The notes below the pieces were generated by a model, which was not told the origin of the DNA, did no database searches, and saw only the letters and a list, made by a program, of their open reading frames with translations. From an uncultured Bacteroides sp. (lineage in GTDB: Bacteria > Bacteroidota > Bacteroidia > Bacteroidales > Bacteroidaceae), in the NCBI RefSeq assembly GCF_963677685.1, contig NZ_OY782186.1, forward strand, positions 930,001 to 994,000: a DNA stretch of 64,000 nucleotides. Reading direction: 5' to 3'. The position numbers and the translations under genes were made by a program. Positions 1 through 10,132 of this stretch are shown here, in pieces; within the stretch, counting starts at the first letter, position 1; every line of letters starts with the position of its first letter.

Positions 1-27
1 GATGATGGAGGTTAGTAATCCTTTCAT
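1..27 (-). CDS. 5' end of an unidentified gene, cut by the window edge
   Basis: Only the first nine codons are inside the window, reading MKGLLTSII. The ATG overlaps the stop codon of the DUF4105 gene in an ATGA arrangement, which is typical of translationally coupled genes, so it is probably the second gene of that operon. The hydrophobic start would suit a signal peptide, but the product cannot be named from nine residues. Confidence 0.55.
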
Positions 28-1220
28 TTATGCTTTTTGTATGCCAATATGATATTACTTGCTGAACGTATCAACAAACTAAGGGCCAAAGGTAATATAG
101 CAAAGTCAAATCTTTGGGGTATTACTCCCCAAAGCAATATAAAAAGTGTTAAAACTGCTAGATTTACTATATGATACCAATTTTTGCGCTTATTTTTTGC
201 CGTATAAATTAAAAAAGGTAAGGCTAAAATATGGAGTGGGTGAAGTACAAATAATAAATAATTTGGGCTGACTGTTGGATGTACAGAAAAAACTGCCAAG
301 AAGGCAATGATGCATCCGGCTATTCCTGCAGCTGAAAATAGACAGAGGTCAATGATCCAATAATTCTTTTTATTTTTTAATTCATAAATAGTTAGGCTTG
401 TTGTAATTATGAATACAAGAAGAAATGATTGTAGTGGGGTTGGGATATTATTGTGTATAGGTGCTTTTATACTTCTTTGGTGAATTAATTCTTTTGAAGA
501 AAAAACTAGTTTTCTTTTCTCTTTTGTTATATTAACGATAGACGCTGAAGCAAAACTTTTGTATAAATATTCTGGGGCAAACATTTCTGCTCGATTGCTT
601 ATCGGTTTATCGGCTTTTACTCCGAGGCAAAGATCAATCCCAAAGCGTTCCCATGGGTGTTTAGCGGTATATTTATGAATAATATCTCGAAATGATATAG
701 CTACTGGTGATGTGGCGTATTTTATTTCACCGTTAATGCAATTTTCTATCATGTTTCGTGGGCGAGTGGCGCAATTATCAAAAAAGAAGTTATATCTGTA
801 TACTCTATTTTCTGGTAAGTAATTGCGTTTTAGTGAAGTAAATAATTTATTTTTTTCTTCTTTAGATAAGTTGAGTATCTGTTCTTTTACTCCTCTGCCA
901 TAATATTCATATTCTGTTGCAAAATTTTGATAATCGGTAACTCCTAATTGATAATCTGTTTCTCCTAAAATAAATCGCCAAAGGAAATGGGGTGTTTGGA
1001 AACTAAACATACCATAGTTAAATACAATGTCAATTCCATGTTTTCGGTCTTGATAACGAATGGCAGTATGTCCAAATAAAGAATATATTTCGTCGCCGGG
1101 GGAGCACGTCAATAGACTAATATCAATAGAATCATTAGGATTTGTATTTTTTAAAGATGCTAGTACTTGCGTTGAAAAGAACAGTGCACTGATTATGGAA
1201 ATATATAATATTTTCTTCAT
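24..1220 (-). CDS. DUF4105 (Lnb N-terminal periplasmic domain) membrane protein
   Basis: About 398 aa from the ATG at 1220, which begins MKKILYISIIS and a signal peptide ending near STQVLA. I prefer this start to the longer frame because a TAnnTTTG promoter element lies at 1242-1249. The N-terminal two thirds carries the DUF4105 signature (TCSPGDEIYSLFGHTAIRY, then FFFDNCATRPRN), a family of extracytoplasmic domains related to the lipoprotein N-acyltransferase Lnb. Several hydrophobic segments follow in the last third, so it is an inner-membrane protein with a periplasmic domain. A cysteine in the NCATRP motif is a likely active-site residue by family resemblance. The substrate is unknown. 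It overlaps the next gene on the left by 4 nt and is divergent from coaX. Confidence 0.85.
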   Translation of the reverse strand: MKKILYISIISALFFSTQVLASLKNTNPNDSIDISLLTCSPGDEIYSLFGHTAIRYQDRKHGIDIVFNYGMFSFQTPHFLWRFILGETDYQLGVTDYQNFATEYEYYGRGVKEQILNLSKEEKNKLFTSLKRNYLPENRVYRYNFFFDNCATRPRNMIENCINGEIKYATSPVAISFRDIIHKYTAKHPWERFGIDLCLGVKADKPISNRAEMFAPEYLYKSFASASIVNITKEKRKLVFSSKELIHQRSIKAPIHNNIPTPLQSFLLVFIITTSLTIYELKNKKNYWIIDLCLFSAAGIAGCIIAFLAVFSVHPTVSPNYLLFVLHPLHILALPFLIYTAKNKRKNWYHIVNLAVLTLFILLWGVIPQRFDFAILPLALSLLIRSASNIILAYKKHK

Positions 1221-1241
1221 TATTCTACGACTTTTATATTG

Positions 1242-1249
1242 CAAAAGTA
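1242..1249 (-). promoter_or_regulatory. Bacteroides-type -7 element for the DUF4105 gene
   Basis: On the minus strand this reads TACTTTTG, matching the TAnnTTTG -7 consensus of the Bacteroides primary sigma factor. It lies about 22 bp ahead of the ATG at 1220 and supports that start. I see no clear -33 TTTG. Confidence 0.5.
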
Positions 1250-1352
1250 CTTTTATTTACTAATTCTGTAGCTTTTAGTGCATATTTTTTCCAATAATAA
1301 GGCTATTGTTTTATTTTTTTGAGTTCCTTTGCAGCTCCAAATAATTATTGTT

Positions 1353-2084
1353 GTGAATTTGATCGTTGATATAGGAAATACAATGGTGAAAGTGGCATTG
1401 TTTGAAGGAGATTCATTGATTGATGTTTTTTCTTATTCAAATGCTTCTTTAGGTTTTCTTGAAGGGTTAATAGCGGATTATCCTATTGAAAATGGAATAA
1501 TTACTACTGTAATTAACTTAGATGAGGATGCGAAAAGATTTCTTTCGAATTTGCATGTTTCGCTACTTTGGCTTGATGAAAAAGTTTCTTTACCCATTGC
1601 AAACTTATATGAAACTCCTGAGACTTTGGGATACGATCGTATTGCGGCTGTAGTAGCAGCTAATTATCAATCACCAGGGAAAAATATATTAGTGATTGAT
1701 GCAGGTACAGCTATTACTTATGAATTTGTTGATGCAGAAGGACGTTATCATGGAGGGAATATCTCTCCTGGTATGCAAATGCGATTTAAAGCATTAAATC
1801 ATTTCACTGAAAAATTGCCTTTAGTGGAAGCTATCGGTAGAATGATACCAGTGGGAAGAGATACTGATACCGCTATTAGAGCAGGGGTGCTGAAAGGTAT
1901 AGAGTATGAAATACTTGGATATGTGACTTTTTTTAAAAATAAATATCCAGACCTTTTGGTTTTTTTAACTGGCGGAGATGAGTTTTCTTTTGATACAAAA
2001 TTAAAAAGTATCATCTTTGCAGACAAGTTTTTAGTACTTAAAGGATTAAATAGAATATTAAACTATAATAATGGTAGAATCTAA
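1353..2084 (+). CDS. coaX: Type III pantothenate kinase
   Basis: Catalyses the ATP-dependent phosphorylation of pantothenate, the first step of coenzyme A synthesis, in the cytoplasm. The 243-aa product begins NLIVDIGNT, the conserved ASKHA phosphate-binding strand of the type III (CoaX) family, and later shows the family motifs GYDRIAAV and [11 protein letters not shown], then [12 protein letters not shown] chose the GTG at 1353. The TTG at 1329 would add eight residues ahead of the canonical start, and it sits at a promoter-like TTCCTTTG. The 3' end overlaps the next gene by 14 nt, suggesting coupled expression with the outer-membrane protein. Confidence 0.93.
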   Translation: MNLIVDIGNTMVKVALFEGDSLIDVFSYSNASLGFLEGLIADYPIENGIITTVINLDEDAKRFLSNLHVSLLWLDEKVSLPIANLYETPETLGYDRIAAVVAANYQSPGKNILVIDAGTAITYEFVDAEGRYHGGNISPGMQMRFKALNHFTEKLPLVEAIGRMIPVGRDTDTAIRAGVLKGIEYEILGYVTFFKNKYPDLLVFLTGGDEFSFDTKLKSIIFADKFLVLKGLNRILNYNNGRI

Positions 2085-3330
2085 GCATTCTTTTTTTGTC
2101 TTTGTATTAATCGTTTTTTTGTCAATTTCGGCAAAAGCTCAAAATAATACAAACTCTCCTTATACGCGTTATGGATATGGTCAGTTGTCTGATCAAACTT
2201 TTGCAAACAGTAAGGCAATGGGAGGGATTGCTTATGCTATACGCGATCATTCTCATATAAATGCATTAAATCCGGCATCTTATTCCGCTGTAGATTCTTT
2301 GACTTTTATATTTGATGGAGGAGTAACGTTACAAAATACTAATTTTAATAACGGATCAGTCAAACTTAATGCAAAGAATTCTAGCTTTGACTATTTAGCG
2401 ATGCAGTTTCGATTACATAAAGATCTAGGTATCAGTGCAGGATTGCTACCGTATTCAAATGTTGGCTATAATTTTGGTGAAACTCATGATACCGGAAACG
2501 CGGATTCTCAAAATACAATTACTTATATAGGTAACGGAGGGTTACACCAGTTTTATCTTGGATTGGGGTATAAACCTTTTCATAACCTTTCTATAGGAGC
2601 TAATCTTTCCTATTTTTGGGGAAGTATTGATCGTTCTACAACGGTTTTATTTCCATCAAATACTTCGGCTTCTTCTTACCAAAAAATAAACCATTTTTCT
2701 GTAAAAGATTACAAGATAGACTTGGGCTTACAATATTTGTATAAGCTTGGAGAAAAGCGAGATTTAATATTAGGTGCAGTTTTCTCTCCTGGAAAGAGTT
2801 TGAAGAATGATGCTTATGTAGATACTAATACTGGAGGAACTACTGTCTCTAGAGATACTACATTATCTATGGGGCTTCCTGCGAGTTACGGTATAGGTTT
2901 AACCTATATATATGATCATCGCTTAACCCTGGGGGTTGATTATACTTTTCAAAAGTGGAGTAAGGTTAGTTACATGAATGAGAAAAATATCCTTTGTGAT
3001 CGCTCTAAAATAGCTATTGGTTTAGAATATATGCCGAGTTATACAAAAAGGCACTATCTTTCTCATGTAAAATATCGTTTAGGAGGATATTATTCTCAGC
3101 CTTATTATAAAGTCGCATATAACGGAGGAAATGTAAAGGCTGCCCGAGAATATGGTATAACAGGAGGTGTTGGATTACCTTTTGCTCGTTCTCGCTCTAT
3201 ATTGAGTATTTCCGCTCAATATGTTAAAGTTGATGGGTTGAAGAGTCAGTTCTTAGATGAAAATTATTTAAGGCTTACTATTGGATTTACGTTCAATGAC
3301 CGTTGGTTCTTTAAGCGTAAAGTAGATTAA
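2071..3330 (+). CDS. Outer-membrane beta-barrel protein, FadL/OmpP1-like
   Basis: 419 aa with a signal peptide ending at about residue 23 (AKAQ), followed by the [15 protein letters not shown] start common to Bacteroidetes barrel proteins. The rest alternates hydrophobic and polar residues with many Gly and aromatic residues ([25 protein letters not shown]) and ends in a barrel-like strand. The motif [10 protein letters not shown] near residue 70 resembles FadL-type proteins. The ligand is unknown. It overlaps coaX by 14 nt and is followed after 28 nt by a TPR protein, then lptC, so the run looks like an envelope operon. Confidence 0.8.
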   Translation: MVESKHSFFVFVLIVFLSISAKAQNNTNSPYTRYGYGQLSDQTFANSKAMGGIAYAIRDHSHINALNPASYSAVDSLTFIFDGGVTLQNTNFNNGSVKLNAKNSSFDYLAMQFRLHKDLGISAGLLPYSNVGYNFGETHDTGNADSQNTITYIGNGGLHQFYLGLGYKPFHNLSIGANLSYFWGSIDRSTTVLFPSNTSASSYQKINHFSVKDYKIDLGLQYLYKLGEKRDLILGAVFSPGKSLKNDAYVDTNTGGTTVSRDTTLSMGLPASYGIGLTYIYDHRLTLGVDYTFQKWSKVSYMNEKNILCDRSKIAIGLEYMPSYTKRHYLSHVKYRLGGYYSQPYYKVAYNGGNVKAAREYGITGGVGLPFARSRSILSISAQYVKVDGLKSQFLDENYLRLTIGFTFNDRWFFKRKVD

Positions 3331-3358
3331 TATAATTGGAAATGATTAACAACAATAA

Positions 3359-4699
3359 ATGAAAAAAATTATTAAGATGAGAACTAAAACGCTTGTAACT
3401 GTGTTGCTTCTTTTTGCAGGAGTAACGAGTGCTTTAGCACAATCGACTGACAGCATTTGCAATGTAAATAGTAGTATATCGCATGAAGCAGTGAAAGCCG
3501 GTAATTTTAAAGATGCATATTTACCATGGAAGGTGGTAATGAAAAATTGTCCTTTATTACGTTATTATACCTATTCAGATGGACTTGATATTTTGAGGTC
3601 TTTTTTAAGTACAACGAAAGGAAAGCCTGAGTATAATAAATACTTTGATGAGTTAATGGCTACATATGACCAGCTTATGAAATATACGCCTGAACTTCAA
3701 GCTAAGATTCGTGGAGTACGATCAGCTGACAAAACTTTAGCTCTTAAGGCTATTGACTATCTTCAATATGCACCTAAAATGGATATTGATCTTGTGTATG
3801 GCTGGTTAAGCCAATCTGTAAATGCAGAGAAATCAAAATCTCAAGCTGCAGTACTTTTCTATTTCTTAGATACATCACTTAAAAAACTAGCAAAAGATCC
3901 TTCACATAAGGAACAATTTATTCAGGATTATTTAAATGATTCTCAATGGGTTGATGAGGCTATTGCTACTAAAACTAAAGAAAGAATAAAAAAAGGCTAT
4001 CTGAATGTAAAGGATAATCTTGTGGCTTTATTTATTAATAGTGGTACTGCTAGTTGCGAATCCTTGCAGGAGATTTATGCACCTAAGATTGAGGCCCATA
4101 AAACAGACTCTGCATACTTAAAAAAGGTCATTAATATAATGAAGATGATGAAGTGTACAGATCAGGATGCATATTTTAAAGCTTCATTTTATTCTTATAA
4201 AATAAAACCAACTGCAGAAGCGGCAGCGGGATGTGCATATATGTCATATAAAAAAGGTGATATTGATGAGTCTATAAAATTGTTTGATCAGGCTATTCAG
4301 CTTGAATCAAATAATGATAAAAAGGCAGAATACTCTTATGCAGCAGCAGCTATCTTAGCTTCGGTAAAAAAACTTTCTCAATCAAGAAGTTATGCGCGAA
4401 AAGCTATTTCATTTAAAGATAATTATGGAGCACCATATATTCTTATTGCAAATCTGTATGCCACTAGTCCTAACTGGAGTAATGAGCCAGCATTGAATAA
4501 ATGTACGTATTATGTTATACTTGATAAATTGGCAAGAGCTAAAGCTGTAGATCCTAGTTGTGCCGAAGAAGCAAATAAGTATATTGCTGTTTATAAACAA
4601 CAGGTCCCTGCTGTGAATGATCTTTTCATGTTGGGATATAAAGCAGGCGATAAAATAACTGTAGGAGGATGGATTGGTGAATCAACTACTATACGTTGA
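3359..4699 (+). CDS. Exported tetratricopeptide-repeat protein
   Basis: 446 aa with an N-terminal signal peptide (hydrophobic stretch about residues 12-27, cleavage near SALAQ). The C-terminal half contains TPR-like helices, for example AEAAAGCAYMSYKKGDIDESIKLFDQAIQLES at about residues 285-315, followed by a second repeat pair. TPR proteins act as scaffolds. This one is periplasmic or outer-membrane associated and sits between a barrel protein and lptC, so an envelope-assembly role is plausible but inferred. An alternative ATG six codons in would also leave a signal peptide. Confidence 0.8.
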   Translation: MKKIIKMRTKTLVTVLLLFAGVTSALAQSTDSICNVNSSISHEAVKAGNFKDAYLPWKVVMKNCPLLRYYTYSDGLDILRSFLSTTKGKPEYNKYFDELMATYDQLMKYTPELQAKIRGVRSADKTLALKAIDYLQYAPKMDIDLVYGWLSQSVNAEKSKSQAAVLFYFLDTSLKKLAKDPSHKEQFIQDYLNDSQWVDEAIATKTKERIKKGYLNVKDNLVALFINSGTASCESLQEIYAPKIEAHKTDSAYLKKVINIMKMMKCTDQDAYFKASFYSYKIKPTAEAAAGCAYMSYKKGDIDESIKLFDQAIQLESNNDKKAEYSYAAAAILASVKKLSQSRSYARKAISFKDNYGAPYILIANLYATSPNWSNEPALNKCTYYVILDKLARAKAVDPSCAEEANKYIAVYKQQVPAVNDLFMLGYKAGDKITVGGWIGESTTIR

Positions 4700-4714
4700 T
4701 AGTGGAGTAATTAT

Positions 4715-5329
4715 ATGTGGTTAAAACGAAATAAATGCTTATTTCATAAAACTGTAAGCATAACTGTTGCTCTTATCGCAACAGTTATGCTTCTTTTGTT
4801 TTCATGTTCAGGGAGAGAGAAACAATTAGCTAAAGCTATTACGGAACGAGACTCTTTGCCTATGATGGAAACATTAGGAGTTACTACTCTTATATCCGAT
4901 TCAGGAATTATTAGATACCGTGTGAAGACACCCGAATGGCTCATTTTTGATAAGAAAAGACCTTCGTATTGGGCTTTTGAAAAAGGTGTCTATTTGGAGA
5001 AATTTGATTCTTTACTTCATGTTGATGCTAGTATCAGTGCTGATACAGCTTATTATTATGATAAGAAGAAACTTTGGAAATTGATAGGTCATGTTGCGAT
5101 TAAGAACTTGCAAGGAGATAAATTCAATACGGAATTACTATATTGGAATCAAGCTACAGGAAAAGTTTATTCGGAAAAATTTATTCGTATAGAGCAACCT
5201 GACAAAGTAATTTTGGGACATGGATTTGATTCTAACCAACAGATGACAGTATATAATATTCATAATATTGAAGGTGTCTTTTATATCGACGAGCAAGAAG
5301 CGAGCGTTAAGAATGATTCATTGAAATAG
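4715..5329 (+). CDS. lptC: LPS export ABC transporter periplasmic protein LptC
   Basis: 204 aa. It opens with a hydrophobic segment ending in a lipobox-like LLLFSCSG, so it is likely a lipoprotein or has a single N-terminal anchor. The body matches the LptC/OstA-like jelly roll, with repeated motifs such as RYRVKTPEW, EKGVYLEKFD, DTAYYYDKKKLWKLIGHV and LYWNQATGKVYSEKFI. LptC bridges LptBFG in the inner membrane to LptA and passes lipopolysaccharide across the periplasm. The gene lies 15 nt after the TPR gene and 10 nt before the CNNM gene. LptE is encoded separately at 15.6 kb. Confidence 0.88.
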   Translation: MWLKRNKCLFHKTVSITVALIATVMLLLFSCSGREKQLAKAITERDSLPMMETLGVTTLISDSGIIRYRVKTPEWLIFDKKRPSYWAFEKGVYLEKFDSLLHVDASISADTAYYYDKKKLWKLIGHVAIKNLQGDKFNTELLYWNQATGKVYSEKFIRIEQPDKVILGHGFDSNQQMTVYNIHNIEGVFYIDEQEASVKNDSLK

Positions 5330-5339
5330 TGATTAGATT

Positions 5340-6599
5340 ATGAGTATGTTTATTTACTTGTTAATAGCGATGGCGTTTTCTGCATTCTTTTCGGGGATGG
5401 AGATAGCTTTTGTTTCGGTTGATAAGTTGCGTTTTGAAGTTGATAAAGGGAATGGCCCTGTTTCTAAAATTCTTGCAATTTTTTTTAGACATCCTAATAA
5501 TTTTATTTCGACAATGCTTGTTGGAAATAATGTTGCTTTGGTTATCTACGGAGTCTTGATGGCACAGCTGATAGAGCAATATCTGCTTGCCGGCTTTTTT
5601 GAGAACCATTTTCTTGTGGTTTGTATACAAACGATTCTATCTACTTTTATTATCTTGATTACCGGAGAATTCTTGCCTAAAACCTTATTTAAGATTAATC
5701 CTAATTTAATACTTGATATCTTTGCTTTTCCGCTGTTCCTTTTTTATATCATCTTTTATCCAATTTCTTCTTTCTGTTCTAGATTATCGTATTTTTTTCT
5801 TAGACTTTTAGGGGTTAAACCCAATAAGGAGACTTCTAATAAAGCTTTTAGTAAAATAGATCTTGATTATTTTGTGCAATCTGGAATAACTAATGCTGAT
5901 AATCAAACAGATTTAGATACGGAGGTTAAAATATTCCAAAATGCACTTGACTTCTCAAATATTAAAATACGTGATTGTGTTGTTCCAAGGACCGAAATTG
6001 TTGCAGTAGATATAAGCACTTCATTGGAAGATCTAAAGAGTTGTTTTGTTGAGTCGGGTATCTCTAAGGTAATTGTGTATGATGGTAATATTGATAATAT
6101 AGTGGGCTATATTCATTCTTCGGAAATGTTTCGTAACCCCCAGAATTGGTTAAATGGAATTAAAGATGTTCCAATTGTGCCAGAAACAATGCCTGCTCAT
6201 AAATTGATGAAGTTATTTATGATTCAGAAAAAAACAATAGCTGTTGTGGTTGATGAGTTTGGAGGGACTGCAGGTATTGTATCTCTAGAAGATCTTGTAG
6301 AAGAAATCTTTGGAGATATCGAAGATGAACATGATAATACTTCTTATGTATGTAAAGAAATAGGAGATGGTGAATACGTTTTATCAGCCCGTCTTGAAAT
6401 TGAAAAAGTGAATGATGTTTTTCATTTGAATTTGCCTGAGTCAGATGACTATTTGACTGTTGGAGGATTAATCTTGAATTATAAACAAAGTTTTCCAAAA
6501 CTTCATGAATTAGTGGTCATTGATCGTTATCAATTTCGAATTATAAAAATGACAGCTACAAAAATAGAACTTGTGCGTCTGAAAGTCTTAGACTTATGA
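5340..6599 (+). CDS. CNNM/CorC-HlyC family membrane protein (GldE-like)
   Basis: 419 aa. The N-terminal 190 residues hold three or four membrane segments of the CNNM (DUF21) fold, with GMEIAFVSVDKLR and the LVGNNVALVIYG and TGEFLPKTLFK motifs. Two CBS domains follow (about 200-325, including VPRTEIVAVD and VVDEFGGTAGIVSLEDLVEEIFGD) and then a CorC_HlyC domain (about 340-415). Family members are linked to Mg/Co transport. In gliding Bacteroidetes the relative GldE supports motility, but no motility genes are seen here. It ends the lptC operon. Confidence 0.87.
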   Translation: MSMFIYLLIAMAFSAFFSGMEIAFVSVDKLRFEVDKGNGPVSKILAIFFRHPNNFISTMLVGNNVALVIYGVLMAQLIEQYLLAGFFENHFLVVCIQTILSTFIILITGEFLPKTLFKINPNLILDIFAFPLFLFYIIFYPISSFCSRLSYFFLRLLGVKPNKETSNKAFSKIDLDYFVQSGITNADNQTDLDTEVKIFQNALDFSNIKIRDCVVPRTEIVAVDISTSLEDLKSCFVESGISKVIVYDGNIDNIVGYIHSSEMFRNPQNWLNGIKDVPIVPETMPAHKLMKLFMIQKKTIAVVVDEFGGTAGIVSLEDLVEEIFGDIEDEHDNTSYVCKEIGDGEYVLSARLEIEKVNDVFHLNLPESDDYLTVGGLILNYKQSFPKLHELVVIDRYQFRIIKMTATKIELVRLKVLDL

Positions 6600-6717
6600 C
6601 CATGCTCCTGTAATTTTTTGGCTAATAAATGGAAGAGTATTAGCATTTTTTGTATCTTCGTGCGCTATAATCAATTTTGACTGAAAATAATAATAAACAT
6701 AAATCATATTAATTAAG

Positions 6718-8853
6718 ATGGCAACATTACAAAGCATCAGAACCAAAGGGCCTTTATTAGTTACTGTTATTGGTTTGGCGTTGTTCGCTTTTATAGCTGG
6801 AGACGCATGGAAAGTCATTCAGCCTCATCAATCTAGGGATGCTGGTGAGGTGAACGGAGAAACAATCTCTGCTCAGGAATATCAAGCATTAGTAGAAGAA
6901 TACACTGAGGTTGTTAAATTCTCCCAAGGGGTAAAATCTTTAAATGATGAACAAACGAACCAAGTAAGAGATGAGGTTTGGAGGAGCTATGTTAATAATA
7001 AACTTATTGAAAAAGAAGCAAAGAAATTAGGATTAGTTGTTTCAAAAAATGAGATTCAATCTATTATTGATGCTGGTGTAAATCCTATATTGCAGCGAAC
7101 TCCTTTTCGTAATCCTCAAACTGGCACCTTTGATAAAGATATGCTAAAAAAGTTTTTGGTTGACTATGCGAAAATGGATAAAACTAAAATTTCAGGGCAG
7201 TATCTTGAATATTATGAATCGATGCATAAATTTTGGTTGTTTATTGAAAAAGAGTTAAAACAAAGCCGTCTAGCCCAAAAATATCAAGCGTTATTATCTA
7301 AAGCTCTTTTCTCTAATTCTGTAGAAGCTCAAAATTCTTTTGATGCGCGAGTTGACCAATCAGATTTGTTATTAGCTGCAATACCTTATTCTTCTATTGC
7401 TGATTCAACTGTTACTGTTTCTGATTCAGAGCTAGAATCTCGTTATGATAAAAAGAAAGAGCAGTTCAGACAATATGTTGAGTCTCGGAATATAAAGTAT
7501 ATTGATGTTCAAGTTACTGCTAGCCCTGAGGATAGAGCTGCTATTCAAAAAGAGGTTACTGATTATACAGAGCAATTAGCAACTGCTAAAGATTATACTT
7601 CATTTATTCGTTCTACAGGTTCTGAACGCTCATATGTTGACTTGCCTTATACTAAGAAGTCTCTTCCTAGTGATGTCGTGGCACGCTTTGATTCTGTTTC
7701 TATAGGAAAAGTATATGGTCCCTATTATAATTCTGGAGATAACACATTTACTTCTTTTAAAATTATATCTAAAGAAGTTGCTCCTGACTCAATAGAATTC
7801 CGTCAAATTCAACTTTATGCTGCTGATGCAGCAAAAACGAAGGTTTTGGCAGATAGCGTTTATACTGCTTTAAAGGGAGGAGCTGACTTTGTACAGTTAG
7901 CTAAGAAGTATGGTCAAGCAGGAGAATCTAATTGGATTTCCTCTGCTAACTATGAAAATGCGACACTTGACGGTGATAATTTGAAATTCATTAAGACATT
8001 AATAAATAGTAAGGTTAATAAATTAGTAGTTTTGCCTTTGGGACAAGGAGATATTATTCTTCAAGTTGTAAAAAGGAAAGCTATGGAGGATAAATATAAA
8101 GTTGCTATTATCAAAAAGACTGTTGATTTTAGTAAAGAGACTTATAATAAGGCATATAATAAATTTAGTCAATTTATTGCAACGAATGCTTCTCTAGATA
8201 AACTTGTAGCTAATGCCGAACAATCTGGCTATAAATTACTTGAAAAAAATGATTTATATAGTTCAGCACATGGTATTGCTGGTATAAAAGCAACAAAAGA
8301 AGCATTAAGATGGGCTTTTGCTGCAAAGAAAGGAGATGTCTCTAGCTTATATGAATGTGGTGAAAGCGATAGAATGCTAGTTGTTGCATTGACTGGAATT
8401 ACAGAAGAAGGTTATCGTCCTTTAGCTCAAGTAAAAGATCAATTAAAAGCTGAAATAATAAAAGATAAGAAAGCTGAGAAAATTATTAGTGAAATGGATA
8501 ATGCCAAAGCATCATCGATTACTCAGTACAAAACTCTTTCCAATGTTGTTACAGATTCTGTTAAGCATGTAACTTTTGCTGCTCCGGCTTATATTGGTGT
8601 GCTTCGTAGTAGTGAACCATTAGTCGGTGCTTATGCTTCAGTTGCTCAACTGAATAAACTTAGCGCTCCATTGAAAGGTAATGCAGGTGTATTTGTTCTA
8701 CAAGTTTTTGCTAAAGATAAGCTGAATGAAAAGTTTGTTGCTAAAAATGAAGAAGCTACTTTGGAAAACATGCATCAGCGTATGGCCAGTCGTTTTATAA
8801 ATGATCTTTATTTGAAAGCAAATGTAAAAGATCAGAGATATTTGTTCTTTTAA
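6718..8853 (+). CDS. Periplasmic peptidyl-prolyl isomerase/chaperone, PpiD/SurA type
   Basis: 711 aa. A single N-terminal membrane anchor (about residues 12-30, LLVTVIGLALFAFIAGDAWK) is followed by a SurA_N_3-type helical region with VNGETISAQEYQ, long helices, and a parvulin-like segment at about 350-450 (IEFRQIQLYAADAAK ... GADFVQLAKKYGQ). By analogy to PpiD it would sit at the periplasmic face of the Sec translocon and help outer-membrane proteins fold. The length and topology match Bacteroides members. A 118-nt gap separates it from the CNNM gene, and a strong terminator follows at 8873. Confidence 0.87.
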   Translation: MATLQSIRTKGPLLVTVIGLALFAFIAGDAWKVIQPHQSRDAGEVNGETISAQEYQALVEEYTEVVKFSQGVKSLNDEQTNQVRDEVWRSYVNNKLIEKEAKKLGLVVSKNEIQSIIDAGVNPILQRTPFRNPQTGTFDKDMLKKFLVDYAKMDKTKISGQYLEYYESMHKFWLFIEKELKQSRLAQKYQALLSKALFSNSVEAQNSFDARVDQSDLLLAAIPYSSIADSTVTVSDSELESRYDKKKEQFRQYVESRNIKYIDVQVTASPEDRAAIQKEVTDYTEQLATAKDYTSFIRSTGSERSYVDLPYTKKSLPSDVVARFDSVSIGKVYGPYYNSGDNTFTSFKIISKEVAPDSIEFRQIQLYAADAAKTKVLADSVYTALKGGADFVQLAKKYGQAGESNWISSANYENATLDGDNLKFIKTLINSKVNKLVVLPLGQGDIILQVVKRKAMEDKYKVAIIKKTVDFSKETYNKAYNKFSQFIATNASLDKLVANAEQSGYKLLEKNDLYSSAHGIAGIKATKEALRWAFAAKKGDVSSLYECGESDRMLVVALTGITEEGYRPLAQVKDQLKAEIIKDKKAEKIISEMDNAKASSITQYKTLSNVVTDSVKHVTFAAPAYIGVLRSSEPLVGAYASVAQLNKLSAPLKGNAGVFVLQVFAKDKLNEKFVAKNEEATLENMHQRMASRFINDLYLKANVKDQRYLFF

Positions 8854-8872
8854 TCTGGTTTTAAAATATAAT

Positions 8873-8904
8873 AAAAGGCAGGGTGGTTAACCCTGCCTTT
8901 TTTA
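8873..8904 (+). terminator. Rho-independent terminator after the PpiD-like gene
   Basis: The stem AAAAGGCAGGG pairs with CCCTGCCTTTT across a short loop and runs into a T tract. It starts 19 nt after the stop codon at 8853. Confidence 0.85.
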
Positions 8905-9027
8905 TATCTCTTATAATATCTTTAAGGCTTTGAGAGGCTGGGTAAAACATTTGCACTAACCTTTGTGTTTTTGCTTTAGGGTCTTTTTAAGACTTAATTA
9001 TTGTTTGTGTATTGATTGTGGTAAAAT

Positions 9028-10062
9028 ATGAATAAATCTCCCCTTTTAGGCTTAACTCTTTCTGAGTTAGAAACTTTAGTTAGAAATTTGGCAATGCCTG
9101 CTTTTACTGCTAAGCAGATAGCTTCTTGGTTGTATGATAAGAAGATTGGCTCTATTGATGAAATGACTAATTTGTCATTAAAGCACAGAGCCTTGCTTAA
9201 TGCAGAGTATGAAGTAGGTTTGTCTGATCCCGTCGAATCGGTACAATCAGTAGATGGTACTATCAAATATTTATATCGAATAGCACCTGATTATTTTGTC
9301 GAAGCAGTTTATATACCAGATGCTGACCGTGCAACTCTTTGTGTTTCCTCTCAGGTGGGTTGTAAGATGAGCTGTAAGTTTTGCATGACAGGTAGGCAAG
9401 GCTTTTCAGCAAACTTGTCGGCTAATCAAATACTGAATCAAATTCACTCTTTGCCAGAAGTAGATAAGTTGACTAATATTGTTTTTATGGGAATGGGTGA
9501 ACCTATGAACAACTTGGATGAGGTTTTGAAGACATTGGACATTTTGACTGCTTCATATGGCTATTCATGGAGCCCCAAAAGGATTACCGTCTCCACTGTT
9601 GGTATTCGTAAAACATTTAGACGATTTCTGGATGAGAGCAATTGCCATCTTGCTATTAGTATCCACTCTCCTTTTTCCTCTCAGAGATCTGAACTGATGC
9701 CAGCTGAACGTGCATATTCTATAATGGATATGATTGATGTGTTAAGGGATTATGACTTCAGCAAGCAGCGAAGACTTTCATTTGAATATATTGTTTTTAA
9801 AGGAGTTAATGACTCATTGATTTATGCAAAAGAATTAGTAAAAATTTTACGCGGTATTGATTGTAGGGTAAATCTTATACGCTTCCATGCTATTCCTGAT
9901 TCGAATCTTGATGGAGCAGATATGGAAACAATTCTTGCTTTTCGTGATTATCTTACTTCTCACGGTTTGTTTGCCACGGTAAGAGCTTCTCGCGGTGAAG
10001 ATATATTTGCTGCTTGTGGTATGCTTTCAACCTTAAAGAAAAATTCTTCAAAGGATGATTAA
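9028..10062 (+). CDS. rlmN: Dual-specificity 23S rRNA/tRNA adenine-C2 methyltransferase RlmN
   Basis: 344 aa radical SAM enzyme that methylates C2 of A2503 in 23S rRNA and A37 in some tRNAs. The CX3CX2C cluster motif is present as CKMSCKFC (Cys112, 116 and 119). It is followed by MTGRQGF, the FMGMGEPMNN motif and ITVSTVGI, all diagnostic of RlmN. A catalytic cysteine lies near the C-terminus in FAACGML. The N-terminal helical domain carries AKQIASWLYDKK. The gene is monocistronic or leads into the DUF4837 gene 70 nt later. Confidence 0.95.
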   Translation: MNKSPLLGLTLSELETLVRNLAMPAFTAKQIASWLYDKKIGSIDEMTNLSLKHRALLNAEYEVGLSDPVESVQSVDGTIKYLYRIAPDYFVEAVYIPDADRATLCVSSQVGCKMSCKFCMTGRQGFSANLSANQILNQIHSLPEVDKLTNIVFMGMGEPMNNLDEVLKTLDILTASYGYSWSPKRITVSTVGIRKTFRRFLDESNCHLAISIHSPFSSQRSELMPAERAYSIMDMIDVLRDYDFSKQRRLSFEYIVFKGVNDSLIYAKELVKILRGIDCRVNLIRFHAIPDSNLDGADMETILAFRDYLTSHGLFATVRASRGEDIFAACGMLSTLKKNSSKDD

Positions 10063-10132
10063 CATAATTTGTTAGATGGTTGTGATTATGTTTTACGGAT
10101 TTTACGTAGTTTTGTAAGAAGTCAAAAAAGAA